A DNA stretch of 64,000 nucleotides from Candidatus Eremiobacter antarcticus (GCA_003244105.1 QHBK01000002.1:116110-180109); one strand, 5' to 3'; positions 51,936 through 61,296 are shown, counted from the stretch's first letter. The notes: generated by a model not told the origin, from the letters alone. Program-made: numbers and translations.

Positions 51936-52412
51936 TCAGGGCGACGGTGTAGGCGAGGGCGCGGCGGGATTCAGCCCGTTGGGCAATCGCAAGTCTTTGA
52001 GCGCGTGCACGACGATGTCGAGCCGTTTTTCTGCGAGCAGTCCGCCTTGAGGATCGAGGACTTTGACCATCACATACTTGGCTCCACTCAGTGCTACGAG
52101 CGCACCGTTGATAGGTATCGTGAAATCTCTGTTGACCACGAATCCGAACGGTGAGGCCGGCATGTTCTGATCCACCGCCTCTGTTTGGCTCGCGATCTGC
52201 GAATCCGACGAGCTGAACGCTGCGAATTGCACGGACGAGATCGGGACTTTTCCGAATCCTTTGGCGACGACATGCGCGTGCACGGTCGCTTGCGTATCCA
52301 TGAGACCGATGATCAGCGGATTGGGCTGCAGGTCGAGGCTCAGCGAGTGATCGTTGCAGCCGGCTGCCAGCAGGCACGCAGCGGCCAACAGGGCGCGGTG
52401 GAGTGGGCGCAT
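51936..52412 (-). CDS. lipoprotein, possible secretin partner
   Basis: A 158-residue protein with a type II signal peptide (MRPLHRALLAAACLLAAGC, lipobox LAAGC). The mature part is a beta-rich domain of about 110 residues (DLQPNPLIIGLMDTQATVHAHV, FTIPINGALVAL, KYVMVKVLDPQGG) ending in a Pro/Ser tail. The fold resembles an immunoglobulin-like sandwich. It starts 15 bases after the secretin gene, so a pilotin-like or secretin-associated role is plausible. No named family recognised. Confidence 0.72.
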   Translation of the reverse strand: MRPLHRALLAAACLLAAGCNDHSLSLDLQPNPLIIGLMDTQATVHAHVVAKGFGKVPISSVQFAAFSSSDSQIASQTEAVDQNMPASPFGFVVNRDFTIPINGALVALSGAKYVMVKVLDPQGGLLAEKRLDIVVHALKDLRLPNGLNPAAPSPTPSP

Positions 52413-52427
52413 GGTAGTGTATCCTTG

Positions 52428-54065
52428 TTATGGTGAGGTCGCGCCGGCGGGATTCGCGGGCGCTGGTACGACGTGCGGCGTGATGGCGATGACGAGGTTC
52501 GTGTTCTGCCGCGTCTCAGTGTAAAAACGAAACAGCGCGCCCACAAGTGGCAGGTCGCCCAAAATCGGTATCTTCTGCAAGTTGCGAATGTCCCGCTGCT
52601 GCAGCAAGCCTCCGATCACGAGCGTCTGGCCCTCCAACAGATTCACTTTGGTCTGCGCCTGCCTTGTGGAGATCTGGGGGTCGTTGCTCGAGGTGAAGCC
52701 GGTCACCGAAGACACTTGAGAATAGACATTCGCGTCAACTCCGTTCGGCGTCGTCACGCGCGGCAGTATCTGCAGGTTCACGCCGACGTTGATGTACTCG
52801 ACCTGACTGGACACGGCACCGACTCCGCCCACTCCCACCGGCGTCGTCACTCGGATGGGCAGCGAGTCACCGGTCAAGATCGAGGCGGGCACGCCGTCTT
52901 GCGTCAAGATCTTGGGCGATGCGAGCACGCGCGCGTGGCCTTGGCTCACCAAGAGAAAGATGTTGCTCTGCAGCGCAAGCGAACCCGCCACGGCGCCCGT
53001 CGGCACGTTGTTGACGATCTGCGACTGGGTGTTGAACACGCGCGTCAGCGGCGTGTTCTCGGCCTGATTGTAGTCCAGACCGAGCTGCTTCGCGCCGCTC
53101 TCGGTGACTTCGATGACTTGCGTGTCCAAAAGCACCGAGGCGACCGGGATGTCCAAGCTGGCGATGAGCGACTGCGCCTGAGCGATCTGATCAGGCGTGC
53201 CCGTGATGAGCACCGCATTAAGCCGGCGGTCGATCGCGATGCTGTCGCTCACGCGCTGCCCCAGCGGCTGCTGCTCGCCGAACGATTGGCCGAACGTGGG
53301 CTGTTGATATTGACCGAACTGCTGGAAGGGCTGGACGGTTTGCCCGAATGTTCCTTGATTCAGTCCCTGATTGATGCCGTTGTTGAAGCCCTGCAAGCCT
53401 TGCGATCCTAACTGGCTTGGCTGCGGATTGAAAACCGTTCCGGGCGCGACGCTCCCGTTGCCCGTGAGAACGCCCACGATCTCTGAGACGTCCGCGTATC
53501 TCAGGCGCACGATCTTCGTCTGGGTCTGCGCTGCATTGACGGCCGGCGGCTGCTGCTGGTAGGGATTGGCGAAGGGCGTCGCCGCTTCGTTGGCGGCCGG
53601 CGGCACGTCCACAAGGATCAAACCGTTCGCGCTGCCGTTGAGGACTCTGGGCCGAACAGCCGACGACATTGCCACCGTAACCGTCAACGCATTCCCCAGC
53701 TGCGCGACGCTCACCAGTTGAATGGGACCCAAGTTGACGGGAATGGAGCTCGGCACGGTCGGCGCCGCCACCGATCCGAGGAACTGCATCACGAAATTCG
53801 TCGTCGCCGTATTGCTGGCGGTTCGTACCGCCGGGGTGCCGCTGAACTGCAGCAAAATGCGGACGTGGCGGTTAGGCAGTTGCTGCGACTGCACGTATTG
53901 CAAGACCGGGACCGCCGCGATCATGCGGCGCGTTACGGCGCCCGCGCCCGTACGCATCGTCAAAGCGGCCGCGATGCAGAACAGCGCCGCGAGCCACACG
54001 TTTGCGCGGCGTCCGCCGCTGCAAGCCGCCTGACTTCGATGCTGCAAGCCGGCACTCAAGCCCAA
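52428..54065 (-). CDS. secretin (PilQ/GspD superfamily)
   Basis: Forms a gated outer-membrane channel for type IV pili or type II secretion. The 545 residues show a signal region (about 20-43, VWLAALFCIAAAL), an AMIN-like domain (about 50-165, PNRHVRILLQFSG), one N-domain (IVRLRYADVSEIVGVLTG, continuing RRLNAVLITGTPDQI) and the secretin core (VLASPKILTQDGVPASILTGDSLPI, LLEGQTLVIGGLL, LGDLPLVGALFRF, LVIAITPHVV). A Gln/Gly/Phe/Asn-rich low-complexity insert of about 60 residues splits the N-domain. TTG 54065 has GGGGGACC upstream. No pilus ATPase or pilin genes are nearby. Confidence 0.92.
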   Translation of the reverse strand: MGLSAGLQHRSQAACSGGRRANVWLAALFCIAAALTMRTGAGAVTRRMIAAVPVLQYVQSQQLPNRHVRILLQFSGTPAVRTASNTATTNFVMQFLGSVAAPTVPSSIPVNLGPIQLVSVAQLGNALTVTVAMSSAVRPRVLNGSANGLILVDVPPAANEAATPFANPYQQQPPAVNAAQTQTKIVRLRYADVSEIVGVLTGNGSVAPGTVFNPQPSQLGSQGLQGFNNGINQGLNQGTFGQTVQPFQQFGQYQQPTFGQSFGEQQPLGQRVSDSIAIDRRLNAVLITGTPDQIAQAQSLIASLDIPVASVLLDTQVIEVTESGAKQLGLDYNQAENTPLTRVFNTQSQIVNNVPTGAVAGSLALQSNIFLLVSQGHARVLASPKILTQDGVPASILTGDSLPIRVTTPVGVGGVGAVSSQVEYINVGVNLQILPRVTTPNGVDANVYSQVSSVTGFTSSNDPQISTRQAQTKVNLLEGQTLVIGGLLQQRDIRNLQKIPILGDLPLVGALFRFYTETRQNTNLVIAITPHVVPAPANPAGATSP

Positions 54066-54099
54066 GAAAGGTCCCCCGTGGTCGTCTGTGAACGGTTCG

Positions 54100-54123
54100 C
54101 GCAGGCCGCGGACGCGGCCTGTG
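54100..54123. other. strong GC-rich hairpin between ftsW/rodA and secretin genes
   Basis: CAGGCCGCG-GA-CGCGGCCTG is a perfect 9-base inverted repeat, extendable to 11 pairs with one G-U, in the 76-base gap. There is no T-tract. It could attenuate transcription or protect an mRNA end, setting the ratio between the cell-wall genes upstream and the secretin gene downstream. Confidence 0.4.
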
Positions 54124-54141
54124 AGGCGCCGCTGTGCACGT

Positions 54142-55416
54142 TCACGTGCTCGGAACCGCTTTCGCCTGCGCGCTGAATATCCACAAAAAGTTCAACATGA
54201 GAAGATTGGCGACCACGCTCGATCCGCCGTAGGACACGAACGGCAACGTGATGCCCGTCAGGGGCAAGAGACCGATCACGCCTGCCACGATGACGGCGAC
54301 TTGCACTCCCAGCGTCGCTGCAAATCCCGTCGCGAGCAGCGCCGTGAATGCGTCGCGCGAGAAAAAGGCGACGCGCATCCCGCGGATGACCAGTGCGCCG
54401 TATAGTGCCAACAGCGCAAGGCCGCCCGCCAAGCCGAATTCTTCTGCAACGGCGGCGAACGGATAATCGGTCGCCGCATCCGGCACGAATCCCGGGTGCC
54501 CGAGGTGGTAGCCGGTCCCCAGCAGCCCGCCGGCGGCCATGGAAAAGTATGCCTGCTCGGCCTGATAAGCGCGCCCCAGAGGATCGCTCCAAGGATCCAG
54601 CCACAGTGCGATGCGCGCTTGGACGTAGGGGAAGTTCTGCGCCGCGATCCACGCACCGATGATGAAGACGAGCGCGGAGACGATGACCAGATCGAGGCGG
54701 CGGGAACCGACATAGAGCATCACAAGGAAGATTCCTAAGAAAAGCGCTGCCATGCCGACGTCGCGCTGCAGCACGAGGCTGAGGATCGAGATGCCCCACA
54801 CGAGCAGCAGGGGGAACAGCAACCGCAGGTTGGCGAGGAGCGATGACGAGCGCAGCGCTGCCAGCGTCTCGCCGTTCTTGGAAAGATAGGCGGCCATGAA
54901 AAAGACCATGAAGAGCTTGACCGCTTCGACCGGCTGAGCGGTCAGCGGCCCGAACTTGAACCATAAGCGCGCACCGTTGACCTCATGGCCGAAAAACCTG
55001 AGCAGCACGAACAGCGCGACGGACACCAGCACCCAGAAGTATGTCACGTTGGCCAGGCGCCGGTACTGCAGGAACAACCGCTGGCCGATGACGACGATGG
55101 CCAGACCCACAAGCATCGAGAGCACCTGGTGAACACCCAAGTATACGTCCAAGCGAGTGATCACGAGGATGCCGAGCGCGCATAGAGCGGCGACGATGGG
55201 GAGCAGCATCGGATCGGCGTCCGCCGAAAGCCGCACGCTCGCGTTCCAAGCGATGAAGCCTATCGCCACAAGCCCGAGCAGCCACCAAGGGAACGGGCCG
55301 TTCTGCGGCAGCAGCAGCGCTAAGCAAACGGACGCCACGGCCAGCACGCTCAACAACGGTATGGAAATTCTCGGGCGGGCGCCCGAGCTTGTCAGTGTCG
55401 CGCTTTCGCTTGCCAT
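54142..55416 (-). CDS. FtsW/RodA/SpoVE-family peptidoglycan glycosyltransferase
   Basis: A 424-residue SEDS protein with about 10-12 membrane helices, which polymerises lipid II with a partner class B PBP. Motifs include VNGARLWFKFGPLTAQPVEAVKLFMV, VLQRDVGMAALFLG, GGLLGTGYHLG, FAAVAEEFGLAGG and GITLPFVSYGGSSVVANL. RodA versus FtsW cannot be decided without its PBP, which is not in the window. ATG 55416 overlaps the PP2C gene by 25 bases; the longer upstream frame is rejected. The order FHA, PP2C, SEDS matches the mycobacterial fhaB-pstP-rodA cluster. Confidence 0.93.
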   Translation of the reverse strand: MASESATLTSSGARPRISIPLLSVLAVASVCLALLLPQNGPFPWWLLGLVAIGFIAWNASVRLSADADPMLLPIVAALCALGILVITRLDVYLGVHQVLSMLVGLAIVVIGQRLFLQYRRLANVTYFWVLVSVALFVLLRFFGHEVNGARLWFKFGPLTAQPVEAVKLFMVFFMAAYLSKNGETLAALRSSSLLANLRLLFPLLLVWGISILSLVLQRDVGMAALFLGIFLVMLYVGSRRLDLVIVSALVFIIGAWIAAQNFPYVQARIALWLDPWSDPLGRAYQAEQAYFSMAAGGLLGTGYHLGHPGFVPDAATDYPFAAVAEEFGLAGGLALLALYGALVIRGMRVAFFSRDAFTALLATGFAATLGVQVAVIVAGVIGLLPLTGITLPFVSYGGSSVVANLLMLNFLWIFSAQAKAVPST

Positions 55417-56495
55417 TGGGAGACGATCCGCGCTGCCGACGCCGGCGACAGGACCGTCATTCCTTGATGCAACTCCTCGCGCACACTGACTGGGAGCGAT
55501 CCATCCGTGATCGCGAACGTCGTGCGTGCGATGTGCAGCGGCACGCCGAAGACCGTCGCGGGAGAACCTGAGTAGAGCGTCACTCTGCCGGCGCCGTCCG
55601 TCGCGAGATACAGCTTCGTATCGGCTGTCCACATCAATGAGATGATGAACGCGATCGCGCCGATGAGCAGCGCCAGGGGCGCATTGGCGAGATGCGGTCT
55701 GGGCCGGGAGGGCTCGCGTGGCACGACCGGCGGCGCGCCGTGTTCGGACGCGTCGCGAGCGAGCAGGACGGTCGCGTTGTCCACGCTGCCGGCAGAACGC
55801 GCCAGCGCAACAATGCGATCGGTGACCCACTCCGCCCGCTGGTCGCGGCAGCGCACGACTTGCTCTAAGTCGGAGAAGGACAGCGCGCGGTACACGCCGT
55901 CAGTGCAGAACACGAGCGCATCGTGCGCATGCAACGTGTAGTGCGTAATTTTGGGGACGACACTTTCGTCGTCCAGCCCGAGCGCTCGCGTCAAGAGCGG
56001 ACGGGCGCCGCGTCCGCCGGATCGCTGCATGCCTCCGCGGCTGACCACGAGGTCGGGAACGATCGCTTCGTCGGTCGTCAGCTGCACCAGCTCACCGCGA
56101 CGCAAGAGATACGCACGCGAGTCGCCGATGTGAGCGATGAACGCCTGCGTCGACACGACGAGTACCACCGTGCAGCTGGAAGCGGCCGCCACGTGATCGG
56201 GCGTGCCGCCGCTCAGGCGCAACAGCCGGTCGCCGGCTTGAGAAAATGCATCGATCAAAAGCGAGCGGACGTCGGTCCCCGTGAGGCTGCGCGGCGGCGT
56301 GGCGCGCTGCAGCTGACGGCGAACGGATTCGCGCACGGTTTCAAGGACGATCGTGGAGGCGGGGGTGCCGTTGCAACGGCCGAAACCATCGGCGATCGCC
56401 AGCAGGGTCACGTTTCTGTGGAGTTGATCCGCGCACCAGCCGTCTTCATTGTGCCGCTGGGCACTGCCGACGTCGGTGGTGACCGCAACCTCCAT
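55392..56495 (-). CDS. membrane PP2C Ser/Thr phosphatase (PstP-like)
   Basis: A 367-residue PPM phosphatase removing phosphate from Ser/Thr-phosphorylated proteins. TDVGSAQRHNEDGW and LLAIADGFGRCNG carry the metal-binding acids; AFIAHIGDSRAYLLR and DALVFCTDGVYRAL complete the site. One membrane helix (about 272-293) is followed by a 70-residue extracytoplasmic domain, as in mycobacterial PstP. The expected partner kinase (PknA/PknB type) is not within the window. It lies 12 bases after the FHA gene. Confidence 0.9.
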   Translation of the reverse strand: MEVAVTTDVGSAQRHNEDGWCADQLHRNVTLLAIADGFGRCNGTPASTIVLETVRESVRRQLQRATPPRSLTGTDVRSLLIDAFSQAGDRLLRLSGGTPDHVAAASSCTVVLVVSTQAFIAHIGDSRAYLLRRGELVQLTTDEAIVPDLVVSRGGMQRSGGRGARPLLTRALGLDDESVVPKITHYTLHAHDALVFCTDGVYRALSFSDLEQVVRCRDQRAEWVTDRIVALARSAGSVDNATVLLARDASEHGAPPVVPREPSRPRPHLANAPLALLIGAIAFIISLMWTADTKLYLATDGAGRVTLYSGSPATVFGVPLHIARTTFAITDGSLPVSVREELHQGMTVLSPASAARIVSQWQAKARH

Positions 56496-56507
56496 CGGAT
56501 CCGAACC

Positions 56508-56954
56508 TCACGGACGCTTTCGATTGAGTGACGGCTGTGTTATGCCGAGCACCACAATTAGGTTGGCTCCCAACCCAATCCTGTCGCCCCTGCGCAACGC
56601 GGTCTGCTGACCGATGCGTTTGCCGTTCACAAGCGTTCCATTCGTCGATTGCAGGTCTTCGACGAACACGTGCCCCGCTCGTGCGTGAAAGCGGGCATGC
56701 TGCTTGCTGACGGTGGGATCATCCAAGACGATATCGCAGCTGCCGCTTCGTCCGGCGACCGCTCCGTCCTTCGCGCTGACGACCTCCGGCGCCGATCCCG
56801 ATCGGCGAACTTCCAGCCCGATCGCATAGTCCGCAGGCTCCATCGCAGCGGCATCCGGCTGCTCTGATGAGCCGGCGCTGAGCGCCCACGTCGCGAGCGT
56901 CGTCATGGCGGCGATGACTCCCAGCGATGTCCAGCGAGCGGCGGTAGGGTCCAT
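56508..56954 (-). CDS. FHA-domain membrane protein
   Basis: A 148-residue protein with an N-terminal hydrophobic helix (about 9-27) and a cytoplasmic forkhead-associated domain (about 55-140). The phosphothreonine-binding residues are visible: GRSGSCDIVLDD, SKQHARF and STNGTLVNGKRI. It should bind threonine-phosphorylated partners and place them at the membrane beside the phosphatase and SEDS protein encoded next, as FhaB does in mycobacteria. Confidence 0.9.
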   Translation of the reverse strand: MDPTAARWTSLGVIAAMTTLATWALSAGSSEQPDAAAMEPADYAIGLEVRRSGSAPEVVSAKDGAVAGRSGSCDIVLDDPTVSKQHARFHARAGHVFVEDLQSTNGTLVNGKRIGQQTALRRGDRIGLGANLIVVLGITQPSLNRKRP

Positions 56955-56997
56955 GGAACTTTTTGCTACACCGAGCGGAGGGTGCGAGCCTGCCCGG

Positions 56998-58404
56998 TCA
57001 ATGCGGCGCGCGCCGCACGAGCTGTGCGAAGAAGAATCCGTCAGCGCCGTCGACGCCGGGCAGCGTCAGCAGGAAGTCTCCGATCGGGAGCATGTCGGCG
57101 CTGTTGGCAGGTACCTGCAGGGGCGCGCTTCGCCAACCCTCGTTGCGCGCGAGAAACGACCGCACGACATCTTCATCTTCACGGGCGTCCGTGGAACACG
57201 TGACATACAGGATCCTGCCGTTGCCGGCGCTGCGCTCGGCAGCGCATTCGAGGATGGCCAATTGCGTGGCCGACAGCCTGACGCCGTCGTCCGGCCGCTT
57301 GCGCCAGCGCAGTTCTGGGTGGCGGCCGATGATTCCGATTCCCGTGCAGGGCGCGTCGACCAGCGCTGCATCGGCGAGCGGAACCGCCGGGGGAAACGGC
57401 CGGCGCGCATCGCACTGCAAGGCACGCACGCCTCTCACTCCCAGGCGCTCCATTTCGAGCGCGAGCAGACGCAGTTTCTTTGCGTCGTCGTCGATGGCGT
57501 AGATCGCGGAGTTCGAATCGGCCGTCAATCGCTGCGCCAACGCTCCGGTTTTCACACCCCGACCTGCGCACGCATCGATCACTGTCTCGCCGGCCTTGAC
57601 GTCCAACAGGTGGCAGGCGAGCTGACTCTCCTCGCTCTGGACCGTGAGCAGGCCCGCGCGAACGGTGTCGTCTATTGTCTGCGGCCACACAGGCGATCCT
57701 CGCCCGAACGCGAGACATTCGGGAATTTGGTATCGCGGCTGTTGCGGGCTCAGATGCGAGTTCGCCAGTTGCGATGTCATGGACGACAGGTCCGTACGCG
57801 CTGTGTTCACCCGCGCTGCGCGAGCAGCTGGACCGTTGACCCCGCGCGCGATGCGCATCGCATCTTTGAGCCCGAACCTTCCCAGGATGTGCTGCGCGAG
57901 CCAGTCGGGCAGGGAGGCGTGATCTGCAAACACCGCCGGCGGGTCGGACGCGCGCGGGTCCGGCGGCGTGACCTTCGACGCGGCCAGTTTTCGCAGAACG
58001 GCATTCGCAACTGCTGCGGTGCCGGCGTGACCGGTGCCGCGCGCCAAGGTTACGCTCTCGTCGACGGCGCTGTGCACGGGAATCCTGTCCATGTACAAGA
58101 GCTGGTAGGCGCCCAGAAGCAGCGACCAGCGCAATGGCGGCGACAATCCGCGCAGCGGTCGTTTCAGGTAATGCGCGAGCGACCATGCCAGGGCGCGCTG
58201 CATCTTCATGGTGCCGTAGACGAGCGCAGTGGCGAGCGCGCGATCGGCTGCGCTCACGCCGGCTTGCGAACGCAGGGCAGCGTCCAAGGCCGACTGCGAG
58301 CCACCGTTCAAAAGCGCTTTCAGCGCCACCGCGCGCGCTGAAGGAGCGCGAACCTGTTTTGCGGATGCGGCGGCAGTGAAGGCGGCCGGCTTAAGCTTGC
58401 GCAC
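56998..58404 (-). CDS. rsmB: 16S rRNA m5C967 methyltransferase
   Basis: Methylates cytosine 967 of 16S rRNA. A 468-residue protein with an N-terminal NusB-like RNA-binding domain (ARAVALKALLNGG, AADRALATALVYGTMKMQRAL, VHSAVDESVTLAR) and a C-terminal methyltransferase. Both family cysteines are present, in LVDAPCTGIGIIG and YVTCSTDAREDE, and the SAM loop is VIDACAGRGVKTGAL. It overlaps fmt by 14 bases; fmt-rsmB linkage is common in bacteria. Confidence 0.94.
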   Translation of the reverse strand: MRKLKPAAFTAAASAKQVRAPSARAVALKALLNGGSQSALDAALRSQAGVSAADRALATALVYGTMKMQRALAWSLAHYLKRPLRGLSPPLRWSLLLGAYQLLYMDRIPVHSAVDESVTLARGTGHAGTAAVANAVLRKLAASKVTPPDPRASDPPAVFADHASLPDWLAQHILGRFGLKDAMRIARGVNGPAARAARVNTARTDLSSMTSQLANSHLSPQQPRYQIPECLAFGRGSPVWPQTIDDTVRAGLLTVQSEESQLACHLLDVKAGETVIDACAGRGVKTGALAQRLTADSNSAIYAIDDDAKKLRLLALEMERLGVRGVRALQCDARRPFPPAVPLADAALVDAPCTGIGIIGRHPELRWRKRPDDGVRLSATQLAILECAAERSAGNGRILYVTCSTDAREDEDVVRSFLARNEGWRSAPLQVPANSADMLPIGDFLLTLPGVDGADGFFFAQLVRRAPH

Positions 58405-59341
58405 GAGAGCCGCGCGCCAGTTCTCGTCCGGACATAGCAGCCTTGCCCTCCAAGAGCACGCTGGTCAGAAGGATCGCCCCAGGCGCAGTCGCGACGAAGA
58501 TCCCGCGTTGCTCGTCGCTCACGATCGTCCCCGGCTTTGCTTCAAAGCCTTGGCCGCCCGGCGCTTTTTCCGGCAGCCGCTCCAGCGTTTCAGCCGCCAG
58601 CACCTTAAGGCGCTTTTCGCCGAAGGGCATCCAGGCACCGGGCCGGGGGCTTAGGCTGCGCACTTGGTCCACAGCAGCTCTCGCGGGCTGGTCGAAGCGC
58701 AAACGCAGGTCTTCCTTGCGCAGCGGCTTGGTGTAGGTCGCTCCGGCCTCATCTTGAGGCATGCGGGGCAGGCGGTCGTCGGCCAAAGCTCCGGCGCTCT
58801 CAAGCAACAGCTGGGCGCCGATCACAGCCAGCTTGTCGTGCAGCGATCCGAAATTGTCCGCCGGCTCGATCGGAACCCCTATCGCAGCTGCGATGTCGCC
58901 GGCATCCATCTGCGTCGTCATCCAGAACACGGTAACTCCGGTCGACTCACAGCCGTCGCGCACCGCGCTTTGTATGGGCGTCGCCCCGCGGTAGCGCGGG
59001 AGCATGCTCGGGTGCACGTTGAGCGCCGCGAGCTTCGGCACGCTCAAGCACGATGCGGGCAGAATCTTTCCATAGGAAGCGCAGGCCAAAAGGTCGATGT
59101 TCCGCGCCGCCAGCATGGAGACGAATTCACGGTCAATACTGACCGGCTTGAAGAGCGGCCACCCGCGCTCGTGCGCCAGCGCGCTCACGGGCGTCGCAGT
59201 CAGCCGCAATCGCCGCCCCGCCGGCTTGTCGGGCTGCGAGCAGACGGCGACGATGTCGTGCTCGCGGGCAAGCGCTTCCAAAGATGGCACTGAGAAATCG
59301 GAGCTGCCGAAGTACGCCGCGCGCAGGCGCCGCGCACTCAC
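58391..59341 (-). CDS. fmt: methionyl-tRNA formyltransferase
   Basis: Formylates initiator Met-tRNA. The 316 residues start RLRAAYFGSSDFSVPSLEAL and contain the folate/catalytic motif NVHPSMLPRYRGATPIQ and the C-terminal tRNA-binding barrel. GTG 59341 is one base beyond the def stop, which gives the normal family length; the upstream extension within def is rejected. Pairing with def, which removes the formyl group later, is the classical arrangement. Confidence 0.95.
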   Translation of the reverse strand: MSARRLRAAYFGSSDFSVPSLEALAREHDIVAVCSQPDKPAGRRLRLTATPVSALAHERGWPLFKPVSIDREFVSMLAARNIDLLACASYGKILPASCLSVPKLAALNVHPSMLPRYRGATPIQSAVRDGCESTGVTVFWMTTQMDAGDIAAAIGVPIEPADNFGSLHDKLAVIGAQLLLESAGALADDRLPRMPQDEAGATYTKPLRKEDLRLRFDQPARAAVDQVRSLSPRPGAWMPFGEKRLKVLAAETLERLPEKAPGGQGFEAKPGTIVSDEQRGIFVATAPGAILLTSVLLEGKAAMSGRELARGSRAQA

Positions 59342-59342
59342 G

Positions 59343-59867
59343 TCAGATCGGTACTTGCTTGGCGTCTTTCTCTTCCTGGCTGTCCGACGGCACGACGACT
59401 GCATCTCTCACGTTCGACGCCTTGTCCGTGATCAGCACGCCGTCGAGATGGTCAACTTCGTGTTGAAAGCAGCGTGCCAGCAAGCCTTCGGCTTGCAGCG
59501 CGAACCGTTTCCCGTGGCGCGTCATGCCGCCAACCGCGCAGCGTTGGGCGCGCGTGACGTCGCCGATCTTGCCCGGTATCGAAAGACAACCCTCGGCCGC
59601 GGTCTCTTCGCCTTCAAATTCCGTCAGGACGGGGTTGACCACGACATGCGGCTCGGGCTGCTCGCCCACGTCCACGACGATGATCCGTTTGCCCACGCCG
59701 ATCTGCGGCGCCGCGAGACCGATGCCCGGTGCTGCGTGCATGGTCGCCAGCATGTCGTCGATGAGCTGTTGGGTGAGCGGCATCTTGAGCTCCAATGCGC
59801 TCATCTTCTTAGCCGCTTTGTGAAGCATCGGGTGAGGCTCGATGAGGATCCGCCTGACGTAGGCCAT
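59343..59867 (-). CDS. def: peptide deformylase
   Basis: Removes the N-formyl group from new proteins. The 174-residue enzyme has all three motifs: GIGLAAPQIG (49-58), EGCLSIPG with metal ligand Cys94, and QHEVDHLDG with His136, Glu137 and His140. ATG 59867 is 13 bases after hslU. A frame extension into hslU is rejected. Confidence 0.96.
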   Translation of the reverse strand: MAYVRRILIEPHPMLHKAAKKMSALELKMPLTQQLIDDMLATMHAAPGIGLAAPQIGVGKRIIVVDVGEQPEPHVVVNPVLTEFEGEETAAEGCLSIPGKIGDVTRAQRCAVGGMTRHGKRFALQAEGLLARCFQHEVDHLDGVLITDKASNVRDAVVVPSDSQEEKDAKQVPI

Positions 59868-59880
59868 CAACGCGACGCCC

Positions 59881-61296
59881 TCATAAGATGTAATGAGAGA
59901 GATCCTGATTGTCGACAATCTCAGCCAGGCGCTGCTCCACGTAGCGATCGTCGATCGCGACTGCGCCGCCTTTCTCAGGAGACTCGTAGGCGACCGTCTC
60001 CAGCACGCGCTCCAGCATGGTGTGCAGTCTGCGCGCGCCGATGTTCTCCGTCTGCTCGTTGACTTGCGTTGCCAGCCTCGCAATGGCGTCGATGCCGCTG
60101 TCGGTGAACTCGAGCGTCACGCCGTCGGTGGCCAAAAGCTGGCGGTACTGCTCGATCAGCGCGTTCTTGGGCTGCGTCAAGATCGTCTTGAAATCGTCTT
60201 TGCTCAAACTGTCGAGCTCGACGCGGATGGGAAAGCGGCCCTGCAGTTCGGGGATGAGGTCGCTCGGCTTGCTCATGTGAAAAGCGCCCGCCCCGATGAA
60301 GAGCACGTGATCGGTCTTCACCGGTCCATGCTTGGTCATGACGGTGGATCCCTCGACGATCGGCAGGATGTCGCGCTGCACGCCTTCGCGCGACACGTCA
60401 GGACCGCGGCCGCCGCTCTGCCAGCCGCCGCCGGCGATTTTGTCCATCTCATCGATGAAGATGATGCCGTTGCGCTCAGCCAGGCGCACTGCTTCGCGTT
60501 TCAAGGACTCGTTGTCCACGAGCTTGGCCGCTTCTTCTTGTCTGAAAATCTCTTTGGCTTCGGCGACGGACAGCTTGCGTTTGGACCGGCGCTTGGGCAA
60601 GATGTTTCCGAGCATCTCGCCGATATTGCCGCCCATCTCCTCGAATTGAGGACCGCCGAAAGCGCCTACCACCTGAGGCGATTCCTCCACTTCGATCTCG
60701 ATCAGACGTACGTCGTAAAAGCCGTTGCGTATCTCGTCGCGCAGCTGCGCGCGGCGTGATTCGACGTCGCTCGATCTTGGTTGGACCGGTTCGCTCGCCT
60801 CGCGGCCGGCATGCTGGCCGCCGAGCATCGCCGACAGGGTAGAGAACGGATTGGCGAGCGGTGCGCTCATCCGGGTGCTAGGGTCGAGAACGTCCGCGAG
60901 ACGATCGATGGCGAGCTCCTCAGCGGCGCCTTTGGTCTCTTCCAGCCGTTCCAAGCGCACCATGCGGATGGCGGCTTCGACGAGATCGCGGACCATCGAC
61001 TCCACGTCGCGCCCGACGTAGCCTACCTCGGTATATTTGGTGGCCTCGACCTTGATGAACGGCGCGGCCACCAACGTGGCGAGGCGACGGGCGATTTCGG
61101 TCTTGCCGACGCCGGTCGGTCCAATCATCAGGATGTTCTTGGGGATCACCTCGTCACGCATGTCGCCCTGCAGACGCTCGCGCCGATAGCGGTTGCGTAA
61201 CGCGATAGCCACGGAGCGCTTTGCCGCTGTTTGTCCTACGATGTAGCGGTCCAGTTCGGCGACGATGCGTTGGGGGGTCAGCTCATCGGGGGTCAT
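59881..61296 (-). CDS. hslU: HslU ATPase (ClpY)
   Basis: AAA+ unfoldase that feeds proteins to the HslV peptidase. The 471 residues start [16 protein letters not shown], with Walker [10 protein letters not shown], the pore/sensor segment [17 protein letters not shown], an intermediate domain of about 150 residues, Walker [11 protein letters not shown], and the C-terminal tail NQDLSHYIL close to the HslV-activating EDLSRFIL-type end. hslV normally lies directly upstream, but here a divergent transhydrogenase operon is found instead. ATG 61296 is preferred; GTG 61329 would add 11 residues. Confidence 0.95.
   Translation of the reverse strand: MTPDELTPQRIVAELDRYIVGQTAAKRSVAIALRNRYRRERLQGDMRDEVIPKNILMIGPTGVGKTEIARRLATLVAAPFIKVEATKYTEVGYVGRDVESMVRDLVEAAIRMVRLERLEETKGAAEELAIDRLADVLDPSTRMSAPLANPFSTLSAMLGGQHAGREASEPVQPRSSDVESRRAQLRDEIRNGFYDVRLIEIEVEESPQVVGAFGGPQFEEMGGNIGEMLGNILPKRRSKRKLSVAEAKEIFRQEEAAKLVDNESLKREAVRLAERNGIIFIDEMDKIAGGGWQSGGRGPDVSREGVQRDILPIVEGSTVMTKHGPVKTDHVLFIGAGAFHMSKPSDLIPELQGRFPIRVELDSLSKDDFKTILTQPKNALIEQYRQLLATDGVTLEFTDSGIDAIARLATQVNEQTENIGARRLHTMLERVLETVAYESPEKGGAVAIDDRYVEQRLAEIVDNQDLSHYIL

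Noticed and set aside
56905..58341. 478-codon open frame on the plus strand
   Set aside because: Lies opposite rsmB, which has both catalytic cysteines and the SAM loop. The product is Arg/Gln-rich with no domain pattern.
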